The position numbers and the translations under genes were made by a program. This document shows positions 47,368-55,556 of a stretch of DNA of 64,000 nucleotides, one piece after another. Source of the stretch: Thiosulfativibrio zosterae (lineage in GTDB: Bacteria > Pseudomonadota > Gammaproteobacteria > Thiomicrospirales > Thiomicrospiraceae). Location: contig NZ_AP021888.1 in the NCBI RefSeq assembly GCF_011398155.1, forward strand, positions 727,501 to 791,500, in the 5' to 3' direction. Each line of letters begins with the position of its first letter. Positions within the stretch are counted from its first letter, which is position 1. Under the pieces are notes generated by a model. It worked only from the letters and a program-made list of their open reading frames with translations. It was not told where the DNA came from and searched no databases.

Positions 47368-50300
47368 GATGTTGAGGTGTTGTGTGTAATAAAGTCGGCT
47401 AGGTGTTCAAATGGCAGCGGTTTGCTGAAATAGTAACCCTGGATTTTGTTGCAGTCCATGGTTTGCAAGCTAATCAATTGCGAGGAATCTTCGACCCCTT
47501 CAGCAATTGAAGAAATATTCAATGCAGAGGCGAGGGCAATAATGGTTTGAATAATGGCCGAGTCTTTGGCGTTGTGAATATCATCAATAAAAAATTTATC
47601 AATTTTCAATTCATCAACGGGCATATTTTTGAGATAAGCAAAGGATGAATAGCCTGTGCCAAAATCATCAATCGCAATTTTACAGCCTAGGCGTTTGAGC
47701 TCATGCAAAATGGCCAGGCCACTTTGCATATCGGCCATTAGTGATGATTCAGTGACCTCAAGCATGAGGCGCTGCGCCGGAAATTGCGTGGATAATAAAA
47801 TTTCTTTGATGGTTTGAACCAGTTTTTTGTCACCAAATTGCACGCCAGATAAATTCACTGAAACCGTATAGGTTTGGTTGGCAAAGTCAGGCAGTTGTTG
47901 GGTCTGCTTGAGCACTTCTTCTAATAACCAATACCCCACTTTGATGATGAGGCGAGTGCGCTCTAAAAGCGGAATAAATTTATAAGGTGGAATCAGTTCA
48001 TTATTGGGGGTGAGCCAGCGTATTAAAGCTTCTGAACCCAGATAAGCGCCGGTTTGGGTGTCCACTTGTGGTTGGTAGTACATCACAAACTCTTTGTTAT
48101 TAAAGGCGTTGCGCAGTGCGGCTTCGAGTGCAAATTCTTCCTGTGCGATGGATTGCATTTCTTCAGCAAAAAATTGAATATGGGATGTGGGATTGAGCTT
48201 GGCACGGTGCAGAGCGGTTAAGGCTTGTTGGTAAATGTCGATAGGCTGCTCTTTTTGTCCGGCAGAAAATACGGTCGCACCAATCGCCATTTCAACATTA
48301 AGGCTGTTGTTTCCCACTTGGAAAGGGGTTTTGAAGGCCTCTTCTATTTCATAAATAATTTGATTAGAAACCGTTTGCAAGGCCTCATGGGTTTGGGTTT
48401 CTGTTAAGCAAAGTATGGCAAATTCATCGCTGCTGATTCGGGCAAAAGTTTTCTCAACAACATGCTCTAAACTTAATAATGTAAGGCGTCGGCCAACTTG
48501 AATAAGCAGTTGATCACCGGCTTCATGTCCCAAAGATTCATTGATGGATTTAAAGCGTTTTAAGTTTATTAAACTTAAAAAATTGTAATAACTTGAGGTT
48601 TGCTCCAGTTGTTGGGTGATGCGTTCAATCAATAAAGGGTGGTTGGCCAGTCCGGTTAATTCGTCATGGTTTTGTAAAAAAGAAATTTTGGCGGCGTCTT
48701 GTTTCTGTTTGGTTAAATCTTGCGCGTGCGAAATATAGTTAGAAACTCGATGATGTTTGTCATAGACCGCATTAATCTGTTGATAAACCGGGTAGATGGT
48801 CCCATCTTTTTTGCGGTTACGAATTTCGCCATGCCAGTGACCCGTTGAAAGCAAACTTTGCCAAATATCTTGATAAGTTTGCGGCGCTTCAAGCCCTGAT
48901 TTTACAATGCGAGGCGTTAGTCCGATGACTTCTTCTGGCGTATAGCCGGTGGTGTCATAAAAGGATTGGTTGGCTTTTAAGATAATACCTTGCGCATCGG
49001 TGATGATGATGTTTTCTTGTGATTCAAATGCAATCGCGGAAACCGCTAAATCGGCTTCTTGGTTTTTTTGGCGTTGAGCCAAACTTAAGCGTTCTATCGC
49101 CAAAGACAGGTCATTGGAAAAGGTGGATATCACCTCTAAGACTTCCTCGGTAAATGCATTATTTTGGTCACTATAAAGCGTCATAATGCCATAGATTTTG
49201 CCCTGCTCAAATAAGGGTAAACTGGCAACCGACTGTAAGTTAAAAGCCTTAGCTTGTGCCATCCAATACTGCGCTTGTTTTGAGTTTAGGTAATCGTGAA
49301 TGATAATGGGCTGTTGAGTTCGATAGGCAAGGCTGATAGAACCTTGACCTGCGGGGTGGTTGGCATCCACAGAAATCGGGAGGTGTTTGAGCAAATCTTT
49401 GCCCACTCCAGAAACAGCCAGCGCTTTAATCATGCCGTTTTCAGAGGGCTGACTAATCATGCAGCTGGGGACTTTAACGCGCTCATGAATAATGTCTACA
49501 ATCGCTTGGAAGATTTCTTGGGCATTGTTTAACTTAGCAATGGCTTGGTTGGCCTCACTTAAGCCATGGTAAAGATTGCGCTGTTTTTCCAGTTCTTGGC
49601 TGGCTAAGATGAGCTGATGATTTTGCTTAGACAGCTGGTTTAGCACCCACAAGATATAAATCATAAACAGCAAGTTTATGGCGAGCAGCAGGTAGTTAAA
49701 CTCTTGGCTTTGTTGAACATTTTGTTGCGAGTAGTGTTCGTATCCATCATAAAACTCTAACAACTTGCCCTTGATTGGCGCATTTAGAATGCTTTGGTAT
49801 TGATAGTGTCTTTTAAGCAAATACTCATTGAGAATTTTGCCGTGTTTGAATAAATCGTTACATTGGTCGGTTGATTTTGCGAGTTTGTCCATGGCTTGCT
49901 GAAACTTTAATTGGTTCAGCGATGAGGGTTGAGTGATGTTGTTAATGCCTAAGATATACACCTGTTTTATGATGTCTGAAACCTCTGGTGACGAGTTTTT
50001 GTTGGAGCAGTCTTGAATCAGTGTCGGAAAATATAAAGCTGAGTTTTGGAACACGGCATTACTGGACTTGAAGGCATTAACCAAATGAAATTGTTCTTCA
50101 AAACTTTGCGTTAGGGCAGTAAAGCGTTTGGCAAGCTGCGGGTTGCTTGGCAGGTTTGCTTGTATTTCAGATAAATAGCGTTGGTTGTCAAGGTGCAAAT
50201 GGTTGATGCGGTCTAAGTTCACTTGGTTTTGTGACAAGGAAAGGGATAAAACTTCACGCAATTCAGCTTGATTAGCAATCACTTTAACGGTTTGCTGCAA

Positions 50301-50438
50301 AATTTGGGTGCGGTTTTTGAGCTCATCGACATTACTGAGTAACAGCCAAGCGCTCAAGAGTAAGGAAGAGATAAATAGGGCAGGAAAGCGCCATTGTCGA
50401 AAGCGGCGTTTCATCTTTGAGCGGTTAGCGGTAGCCAT
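47364..50438 (-). CDS. Membrane sensor GAF-PAS-GGDEF-EAL protein (probable c-di-GMP phosphodiesterase)
   Basis: 1024 residues. Two membrane helices (about 16-36 and 248-268) bracket a helical periplasmic sensor. Cytoplasmic order: a GAF domain (about 300-450), a PAS domain (about 460-575), GGDEF (about 590-745), EAL (about 765-1015). The GGDEF signature reads SSDEF, so cyclase activity is probably lost. The EAL site is intact: SEALIRW, the EVTESS glutamate, IDDFGTGYSSFAYLKNMPVDELKID. It should hydrolyse c-di-GMP to pGpG under control of its sensors. It lies 3 bp after the peroxidase gene and overlaps the GTPase gene. Confidence 0.92.
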   Translation of the reverse strand: MATANRSKMKRRFRQWRFPALFISSLLLSAWLLLSNVDELKNRTQILQQTVKVIANQAELREVLSLSLSQNQVNLDRINHLHLDNQRYLSEIQANLPSNPQLAKRFTALTQSFEEQFHLVNAFKSSNAVFQNSALYFPTLIQDCSNKNSSPEVSDIIKQVYILGINNITQPSSLNQLKFQQAMDKLAKSTDQCNDLFKHGKILNEYLLKRHYQYQSILNAPIKGKLLEFYDGYEHYSQQNVQQSQEFNYLLLAINLLFMIYILWVLNQLSKQNHQLILASQELEKQRNLYHGLSEANQAIAKLNNAQEIFQAIVDIIHERVKVPSCMISQPSENGMIKALAVSGVGKDLLKHLPISVDANHPAGQGSISLAYRTQQPIIIHDYLNSKQAQYWMAQAKAFNLQSVASLPLFEQGKIYGIMTLYSDQNNAFTEEVLEVISTFSNDLSLAIERLSLAQRQKNQEADLAVSAIAFESQENIIITDAQGIILKANQSFYDTTGYTPEEVIGLTPRIVKSGLEAPQTYQDIWQSLLSTGHWHGEIRNRKKDGTIYPVYQQINAVYDKHHRVSNYISHAQDLTKQKQDAAKISFLQNHDELTGLANHPLLIERITQQLEQTSSYYNFLSLINLKRFKSINESLGHEAGDQLLIQVGRRLTLLSLEHVVEKTFARISSDEFAILCLTETQTHEALQTVSNQIIYEIEEAFKTPFQVGNNSLNVEMAIGATVFSAGQKEQPIDIYQQALTALHRAKLNPTSHIQFFAEEMQSIAQEEFALEAALRNAFNNKEFVMYYQPQVDTQTGAYLGSEALIRWLTPNNELIPPYKFIPLLERTRLIIKVGYWLLEEVLKQTQQLPDFANQTYTVSVNLSGVQFGDKKLVQTIKEILLSTQFPAQRLMLEVTESSLMADMQSGLAILHELKRLGCKIAIDDFGTGYSSFAYLKNMPVDELKIDKFFIDDIHNAKDSAIIQTIIALASALNISSIAEGVEDSSQLISLQTMDCNKIQGYYFSKPLPFEHLADFITHNTSTS

Positions 50439-50441
50439 AAA

Positions 50442-51500
50442 TTAATGATTGCCTGTGCGAGCGTTAGACGCTACTGACATGAGAGGCTTTCCTTGGTATT
50501 CACCGGTTAAGGTTTTTAGAAAAGCCTCTAGAAGTTCTAGGTCTTGTTGCCCAAGTTCTTTACCCAGTTGAGCGCGCCCCATTTTGAGAATCGCATCTTG
50601 TAATGTATGAGATGAGCCATTATGAAAATAGGGCGCTGTTAAGGCAATGTTTCTTAAAGTGGGCACTTTCATAAAACCTTTTTCGCTGGGATTTTTGGTG
50701 ACCGTAAAACGATCAGGCGCGCTGGTATCATTTGGAGAAGAGATGTCATCTGAAAAAATCCCCACTTTTTGATACATATTGCTACCTAGGTTAATGCCGT
50801 TGTGACAAGCAATGCATCCAAGGTCATTAAAGCGTTGGTAGCCTGCGAGCTCAGTGTCAGTCAGTGCAGAGGGCAAGCCTTTTAGGTAGGCATCAAATTT
50901 AGAATTGGGGGTGATGAGGGTTTTTTCAAATTCACCTATGGCATCTACTAGGTTATTTAAGGTCACACCATCTTGATAAAGATTTTTAAAATCATCTAGG
51001 TATTGTTTTTTAACATAACTTAAGAGCGTATCTGCTTTTTGGTTGCCCATTTCAATAGGGCTGAATAAGGGGCCTAAGGCTTGAGCGCTGAGGGTGTCAG
51101 CTCTTCCATCCCAGTTTTGCGAAAGATTAAAAGCCGCATTAAAAACCGTTGGGGTGTTCAAAGAACCCAGTTGATTGTGAATGCCTTTGGCGGTTTTTAG
51201 GCCATCTGTGCCGCCTAAGTTTAACTGGTGACAAGAAGCGCAAGCAACACTTTGATCAGCAGACAGACCTTTGTCAAAAAAAAGCTTTTGACCGAGTAAT
51301 ACTTTTTGAGGATCAGGGTGAAGCGTTTGGGGGATGGGGCTGATAATGCTCAGCTTAATGGTGTCTAGTGTTTCAGAACTTTTAACGGTTTTTTGTGGCT
51401 TAGAGTCAGCTTTACTCAGCCATAGAAATGCGAATACAGCAATGGCCAAAATGCTTAACATCGCAGATATCACTAAGGTTGAGCGCATTGATTGAGGCAT
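50442..51500 (-). CDS. Di-heme cytochrome c peroxidase family protein
   Basis: 352 residues. An N-terminal membrane anchor or uncleaved signal (about 8-29), then two c-type heme sites CASCH (87-91) and CIACH (229-233). The pattern with GLSADQSVACASCHQLNLGGTDGL and NTPTVFNAAFN, and the late FMKVPTLRNIALTAPYFHNGS, is that of the bacterial CcpA/MauG family. It reduces hydrogen peroxide in the periplasm with electrons from cytochrome c, or oxidises another substrate. It is set between a diguanylate cyclase (5 bp) and a phosphodiesterase (3 bp), an unusual context. Confidence 0.93.
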   Translation of the reverse strand: MPQSMRSTLVISAMLSILAIAVFAFLWLSKADSKPQKTVKSSETLDTIKLSIISPIPQTLHPDPQKVLLGQKLFFDKGLSADQSVACASCHQLNLGGTDGLKTAKGIHNQLGSLNTPTVFNAAFNLSQNWDGRADTLSAQALGPLFSPIEMGNQKADTLLSYVKKQYLDDFKNLYQDGVTLNNLVDAIGEFEKTLITPNSKFDAYLKGLPSALTDTELAGYQRFNDLGCIACHNGINLGSNMYQKVGIFSDDISSPNDTSAPDRFTVTKNPSEKGFMKVPTLRNIALTAPYFHNGSSHTLQDAILKMGRAQLGKELGQQDLELLEAFLKTLTGEYQGKPLMSVASNARTGNH

Positions 51501-51505
51501 AAAAG

Positions 51506-52567
51506 TTAAATCTCTGTTTCACCACAGACTTTGTTCCGGCCGCGGTTTTTGGCTAAATAAAGCGCTTTATCGGCACGATTAAACAGCGTTTCGTAGCTTT
51601 CGCCCATTTGGTAAATCGCAACCCCAGCAGAAATAGTGATGGTGAGTTGTTGTTTTTCGGTGCGAATTTTAAGGGGTTTGTTCGCCAGTTTTAGCCGCAA
51701 GTTATTGGCAATTGTCATGCCATTGTCGTAGCTGGTGTCGGTTAAAACCACCACAAATTCTTCGCCACCCACTCGGGCAATAAAGTCTTTGCCTTTGGTT
51801 TCTTGTTTCAAAAATCTGGCTAAAAATCTTAGGATGCTGTCGCCTAATAGGTGGCCATAGGTGTCATTCACTTTTTTGAAGTGGTCAATATCCAAAACCA
51901 CCATCACAAAACTATTACCTGATTCATGAGCCGTATTAATCACATTGGCGATTAATTGTTTAAAGCCACGGCGATTTGGAATGTTGGTGAGTTCGTCGGT
52001 AATTGAGATATTGGTGGCTTTTTCAAGCTCTGCTTTTAAGCGCACCACTTCATTTTGCGTTGTTTCAACGGTTTGCGCTAAGGCAAGGGTTTCTTCGTGT
52101 TGTAATTTTAGTTTGGGCAAAATGATGTCATTAAGCTCGGTGATTACCCCAGGAACCAGCCCTTGTTTGGAAAGGGTGTCAGAAAGTTGAACTAAATGAT
52201 CTTCAATTTCATGATTGTTCTGTGAAGAATTTTGTAGCCATGCCCGCATATTTTCGACTAATAGATTAATCATATTAGTGAATTCTTCGGTCGGCAGGTT
52301 TTTGTGAATAATGTGGCTCAATAGATGGTGGAACATTTCTTCCGCCGTAGCATCGTTGTATTGTTTGAGCTTAATGGCGGTGTCGATTTGTTCTGCGGCA
52401 AATGGATCAATTTTGCTAAGCCATTCAAATATGAGTAAAAAATGTAAAGGCGTAGGATTACTGCCTAATTGATTAATTTGAGTGAGTGTATCTTGAGCCA
52501 ATTGTTGAGATTTTTTAAGGCTCATTGCGTAGCGTTCAGCAAGGGTTGCTGCGTCGGAGCGTTCCAT
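51506..52567 (-). CDS. Diguanylate cyclase (GGDEF)
   Basis: 353 residues from ATG 52567, with AAGGAA upstream; a GTG nine codons further out is less likely. The N-terminal helical domain (about 1-165) has no membrane segment and no family I can name. A coiled coil (about 145-180) leads to the GGDEF domain: DELTNIPNRRGFKQL, DIDHFKKVNDTYGHLLGD and active site GGEEF. The inhibitory site position reads KGKD, so it is not a standard RxxD. It should make c-di-GMP. It is the first gene of the four-gene operon and divergent from the lipoprotein at 52778. Confidence 0.92.
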   Translation of the reverse strand: MERSDAATLAERYAMSLKKSQQLAQDTLTQINQLGSNPTPLHFLLIFEWLSKIDPFAAEQIDTAIKLKQYNDATAEEMFHHLLSHIIHKNLPTEEFTNMINLLVENMRAWLQNSSQNNHEIEDHLVQLSDTLSKQGLVPGVITELNDIILPKLKLQHEETLALAQTVETTQNEVVRLKAELEKATNISITDELTNIPNRRGFKQLIANVINTAHESGNSFVMVVLDIDHFKKVNDTYGHLLGDSILRFLARFLKQETKGKDFIARVGGEEFVVVLTDTSYDNGMTIANNLRLKLANKPLKIRTEKQQLTITISAGVAIYQMGESYETLFNRADKALYLAKNRGRNKVCGETEI

Positions 52568-52682
52568 AACCAAAATTCCTTGATTTAATCTCACCGATTA
52601 TAGTGTTTTTTATTGAGCTGTTGAAAAATTATGATATTTTTGAAATGAATCAATGAGTTCGATGACTTGTTGAGGGATGGCT

Positions 52683-52721
52683 TGTCATTTTTCTGTCATT
52701 TTTACTTCATTTAACTGTTAT
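52683..52721 (+). promoter_or_regulatory. PHO boxes before the lipoprotein gene
   Basis: TGTCAT (52683), TGTCAT (52694), CTTCAT (52705), TGTTAT (52716), all spaced exactly 11 bp with T-rich spacers, the same pattern as before pstS. They lie 57-95 bp upstream of the start at 52778. Confidence 0.8.
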
Positions 52722-52777
52722 TTTTAAACATTAAACTTTGTTCTGTTATTTTTAATCTAGGAATTGAGAGTCTTAAA

Positions 52778-53353
52778 ATGAAAAAACTACTAATTGCAAT
52801 GTCTGTTGCCGGTTTAATGGTTGGTTGTTCTAACGAACCAAAAAAAGTTGAAGTGCCTACTGTTCAGCCTGAAGTGGTTGCGCCAGCTTCTTTAAATAAT
52901 GAAGATATGTATGTGGCTTATGTTGATGGTCGCGAAAATGTGTTCTACGACGCTGAGCTATTTGTTAAGTTTTTAGAAGAGGGTGAAACTTCTTTCCGCA
53001 AAACTTACATAGGTGAAGGCACTAATGGCATGACTTTGGTTTATGGTTTAACCAAAGATGACAAGAAAAAATCAACCAATCCCGCAGAGCAAATGCTTAA
53101 GGGTGAGTTAAAGCCAGCAGAAAGTTTTTATGCCGAAGTCTATAACGCTGACCACAATCGCTTTTATGTTTTCTCTGCGTGGGAATCTTTTGATGCTTAT
53201 CTAAAAAATAGCATTGATAACTTCCGTTATTCAGACATTGCGGCAGGTCCAAAAGGTGAAACAGTGGTTTATGTAGCGGCTGATGAAGCAGCGGCTAAAA
53301 AAATACCCGTTGAAGCCATGGCAAAGTTTAAAGCAACACATGGTTTGAAATAA
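52778..53353 (+). CDS. Uncharacterised lipoprotein, probable Pho-regulon member
   Basis: 191 residues. Signal peptide MKKLLIAMSVAGLMVGC with the lipobox Cys at residue 17; the following residue is Ser, so outer-membrane sorting is likely. A proline-rich linker (about 22-40) precedes a globular domain with NNEDMYVAYVDGRENVFYD, GEGTNGMTLVYGLTKDD and NRFYVFSAWESFDAYL; two related blocks with tyrosine and tryptophan-rich strands are visible. I do not recognise the family. PHO boxes in front and its own terminator behind suggest a phosphate-starvation role. Confidence 0.8.
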   Translation: MKKLLIAMSVAGLMVGCSNEPKKVEVPTVQPEVVAPASLNNEDMYVAYVDGRENVFYDAELFVKFLEEGETSFRKTYIGEGTNGMTLVYGLTKDDKKKSTNPAEQMLKGELKPAESFYAEVYNADHNRFYVFSAWESFDAYLKNSIDNFRYSDIAAGPKGETVVYVAADEAAAKKIPVEAMAKFKATHGLK

Positions 53354-53380
53354 GTAAATTTCTTTAAGTCAAAGTTGTTT

Positions 53381-53413
53381 AAGCCCGCTCAGCATTTGCT
53401 AGCGGGCTTTTTG
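53381..53413 (+). terminator. Intrinsic terminator after the lipoprotein
   Basis: AAGCCCGCT, loop, AGCGGGCTTTTTG, 27 bases after the stop. Confidence 0.9.
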
Positions 53414-53426
53414 CATTTAGGGGTAT

Positions 53427-53432
53427 TATAAT
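53427..53432 (+). promoter_or_regulatory. -10 element of the ModE-like gene
   Basis: TATAAT; the matching -35 region overlaps the T run of the preceding terminator and is poor. Confidence 0.45.
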
Positions 53433-53442
53433 GAGTAGTATT

Positions 53443-53462
53443 GATTAGACGATTGTCTAATC
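53443..53462. promoter_or_regulatory. Inverted-repeat operator before the ModE-like gene
   Basis: GATTAGAC and GTCTAATC arms with a 4-nt spacer (20 bp), ten bases after the -10 and 26 bases before the start codon. The position over the transcription start suggests autorepression. Confidence 0.55.
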
Positions 53463-53488
53463 AGCGTAATTCTATTAAGAGTAGCTGA

Positions 53489-53863
53489 ATGTCTGGAAGT
53501 GTTGATTTAAAATTACCCGGTGAAGCCTATTCGCCCAAAATTCGTGCTCGTTTTTGGTTAACGGGTGACCAAGAAGGCTATTTGGGGATAGGTCGTGTTA
53601 CCTTATTAGAAAAAATTCAGCAGTTGGGTTCAATGAATCAAGCCGCTAAAGAGATGGGTATGTCTTACAAAAAGGCATGGAAGCTGATTGAAGAATTAAA
53701 CGCCATGTTTGATGAGCCTTTGGTCATTAAAGAGCAGGGCGGGAAGTCGGGTGGTGGCACTCAGCTGACCCCAAGAGGCATTCAGGCGATTCAACAGTTT
53801 AGAGGCATTGAAGAAAGATTAGTGGCCTTTTTAGAAGCCGAATCTAAAAAGCTTCAAAATTAA
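53489..53863 (+). CDS. ModE N-terminal-type winged-helix regulator
   Basis: 124 residues. The LysR-like helix-turn-helix KIQQLGSMNQAAKEMGMSYKKAWKLIEELNAMF and the wing KEQGGKSGGGTQLTPRG are those of the ModE DNA-binding domain. The molybdate-binding TOBE domains of full ModE are absent, so it is a stand-alone DNA-binding protein whose ligand, if any, is unknown. No molybdenum genes are nearby. It is monocistronic and followed by a degenerate palindrome copy. Confidence 0.88.
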   Translation: MSGSVDLKLPGEAYSPKIRARFWLTGDQEGYLGIGRVTLLEKIQQLGSMNQAAKEMGMSYKKAWKLIEELNAMFDEPLVIKEQGGKSGGGTQLTPRGIQAIQQFRGIEERLVAFLEAESKKLQN

Positions 53864-53872
53864 GGTATATTT

Positions 53873-53886
53873 AACCAGGCTTGGTT
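53873..53886. repeat. Degenerate palindrome AACCAGGCTTGGTT after the ModE-like gene
   Basis: One mismatch to the core, the same C to T change as in pdxB. Symmetric TTTA/TAAA flanks; ten bases after the stop codon. Confidence 0.65.
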
Positions 53887-53976
53887 AAAATTGACCTGTA
53901 AATTGCTGAGTTTCTAAAAATTCATCCCTTTCATTAAGTTAAGCCAATTTATCTGATAATTAATTTGCTAATTAAC

Positions 53977-54071
53977 TTGCACTTTGTAATTAAATCATTA
54001 CAATTCCTCTTTTTGATCCTTCCCCTTTTATTGCCCGTTAAACAGTGAAGGAAGTTGTTGTCAAAACAACT
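53977..54071 (+). promoter_or_regulatory. rplM promoter and leader hairpin
   Basis: TTGCAC (53977-53982), 16-bp spacer, TACAAT (53999-54004). The leader of about 95 nt carries AGTTGTT/AACAACT (54053-54059 and 54065-54071), a 7-bp stem 35 bases before the start codon, a possible site of L13 feedback. Confidence 0.5.
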
Positions 54072-54106
54072 GGATATGGATTAGTTAAATTTTTTAGGAA
54101 AATGTT

Positions 54107-54535
54107 ATGAGTACATTTGTTGCAAAACCAGCTGAAGTAAAACGTGACTGGTATGTTGTTGATGCAGAAGGTAAAACACTAGGTCGTTTGGCTTCTGAAA
54201 TTGCTGCGCGTTTACGCGGTAAGCACAAGCCAGAATACACGCCTCATGTTGATTGTGGTGATTATATTGTTGTTATCAATGCGGGTAAAATCGCAGTGAC
54301 TGGTAACAAAGCAAAAGATAAAATGTATCACCATGTGACTGGTTATGTAGGTCATTTAAAGTCAACTAATTTCACTAAGTTAGTTGATGAAAAGCCTGTG
54401 CGTCCACTAGAATATGCTGTTAAAGGTATGTTGCCTCGTGGTCCTTTAGGGCGTGCGATGATGAGAAAGTTGAAATTGTTTGCAGGTGCTGAGCACACGC
54501 ACGCAGCACAGCAACCTAAAGAACTAAGTTTGTAA
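54107..54535 (+). CDS. rplM: 50S ribosomal protein L13
   Basis: 142 residues, the E. coli length. [56 protein letters not shown] (diagnostic in parts), and [24 protein letters not shown] are typical. It is an early-assembling large-subunit protein. It heads the rplM-rpsI operon. Confidence 0.99.
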   Translation: MSTFVAKPAEVKRDWYVVDAEGKTLGRLASEIAARLRGKHKPEYTPHVDCGDYIVVINAGKIAVTGNKAKDKMYHHVTGYVGHLKSTNFTKLVDEKPVRPLEYAVKGMLPRGPLGRAMMRKLKLFAGAEHTHAAQQPKELSL

Positions 54536-54547
54536 GAGGAATAGAAG

Positions 54548-54940
54548 ATGGCAGTAGAACAATATTACGGAACAGGTCGTCGTAAAAGCTCAGTTGCTCG
54601 CGTTTTCTTACGAGCAGGTTCTGGCAAAATGACAGTTAACGGTCGTGACATCACTGAGTATTTTGCTCGTGAAACTGACTTAATGGTAATCAATCAACCA
54701 ATCGAAGCAACTGAAAATGCAGCTAAGTTTGATGCTATGATCACTGTTGTTGGTGGTGGTACTACCGGTCAAGCAGGTGCAATTCGTCACGGTTTATCTC
54801 GTGCATTAGTTGCTTATGATGAGGGCAATCGTATTGCTTTGCGTGCTAAAGGTCTATTGACTCGTGATGCGCGTGAAGTTGAGCGTAAAAAAGTTGGTTT
54901 ACGCAAAGCTCGTCGTCGTCCACAATTCTCAAAACGTTAA
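54548..54940 (+). CDS. rpsI: 30S ribosomal protein S9
   Basis: 130 residues, the E. coli length. [21 protein letters not shown] at the N-terminus and the C-terminal [14 protein letters not shown] tail that reaches the P-site tRNA are present. It follows rplM by 12 bp and ends at a terminator. Confidence 0.99.
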   Translation: MAVEQYYGTGRRKSSVARVFLRAGSGKMTVNGRDITEYFARETDLMVINQPIEATENAAKFDAMITVVGGGTTGQAGAIRHGLSRALVAYDEGNRIALRAKGLLTRDAREVERKKVGLRKARRRPQFSKR

Positions 54941-54960
54941 TCGTTTTTGGATTTGGCTAC

Positions 54961-54987
54961 AAAAACCCGCTTCGGCGGGTTTTTTAT
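54961..54987 (+). terminator. Intrinsic terminator after rpsI
   Basis: AAAAACCCGC-TTCG-GCGGGTTTTTT with a UUCG tetraloop, 20 bases after the stop. Confidence 0.95.
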
Positions 54988-55017
54988 TGTCTGAAGTTTG
55001 GAACGGCTTGAGTTTAG

Positions 55018-55047
55018 TTGGACTTTAGTAGGGTTTTTCGGTAAGCT
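55018..55047 (+). promoter_or_regulatory. Candidate rnpB promoter
   Basis: TTGGAC (55018-55023), 18-bp spacer, TAAGCT (55042-55047), about eight bases before the RNase P RNA start. Confidence 0.4.
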
Positions 55048-55054
55048 TTGCGCC

Positions 55055-55433
55055 GAAGTGAATTGGACAATCGCGGAACTGCAAGGTTCGGAGGAAAGTC
55101 CGGGCACCAAAGAGCAGAATGCCAGCTAACGGCTGGGCGGTGAGAGCCGACGGAAAGTGCAGCAGAAAATATACCGCCGATGGCTTTGTTTACAAAGATC
55201 AGGTAAGGTTGAAATGGTGTGGTAAGAGCGCACCGCGCCACTGGTAACAGTGTGTGGCATGGAAAACCCCATTCGGTGCAAGACCAAATAGGAAAACGCG
55301 TTTTGACTTGTCAAAACAAGGTGTTGCTCGCATCTGATTTTCGGGTAGGTTGCTTGAGGAATGCAGTGATGTATCTCCCAGATGAATGATTGTCGCTCGC
55401 AAGAGTACAGAACCCGGCTTATAGATTCACTTC
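55055..55433 (+). ncRNA. rnpB: RNase P RNA, bacterial type A
   Basis: About 379 nt, the catalytic RNA that removes tRNA 5' leaders. Conserved region I GAGGAAAGTCCGGGC (55091-55105), GCAGAATGCCAGCTAACGGC, the GGTAAGAGCGCACCGC block, GGTAACAGTGTGTGGCATGG and the 3' element CAGAACCCGGCTTAT are present. GAAGTGAATT at the start pairs with ATTCACTTC at the end (stem P1), which sets both boundaries. Reading frames inside it are spurious. Confidence 0.97.
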
Positions 55434-55443
55434 TTCTTAATTC

Positions 55444-55466
55444 TTCAAAAAAGTGGTTTTTTTGAA
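55444..55466 (+). terminator. Terminator after rnpB
   Basis: TTCAAAAAA, GTGG loop, TTTTTTTGAA; an A/T-only stem following the P1 stem of RNase P RNA by about ten bases. Confidence 0.6.
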
Positions 55467-55510
55467 AAAAATTTCCACTTTTCCCCACTTGGTTGTAAAA
55501 ACCATGCTTT

Positions 55511-55554
55511 TACTATATATAGTTGTTGTTAGTTGTAAAAATCTATATATAGTG
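55511..55554. promoter_or_regulatory. Pair of NrdR-like palindromes before mraZ
   Basis: TTACTATATATAGTTG (55511-55526) and AATCTATATATAGTGG (55541-55556) each contain CTATATATAG, the centre of the NrdR consensus, 30 bp apart. The outer bases are poorer than in the nrdA boxes, and the sites are AT-rich, so chance is not excluded. Confidence 0.35.
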
Positions 55555-55556
55555 GA

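Noticed and set aside
55014-55488. Minus-strand frames of 67-120 codons near 55.0-55.5 kb
   Set aside because: They are the complement of RNase P RNA.
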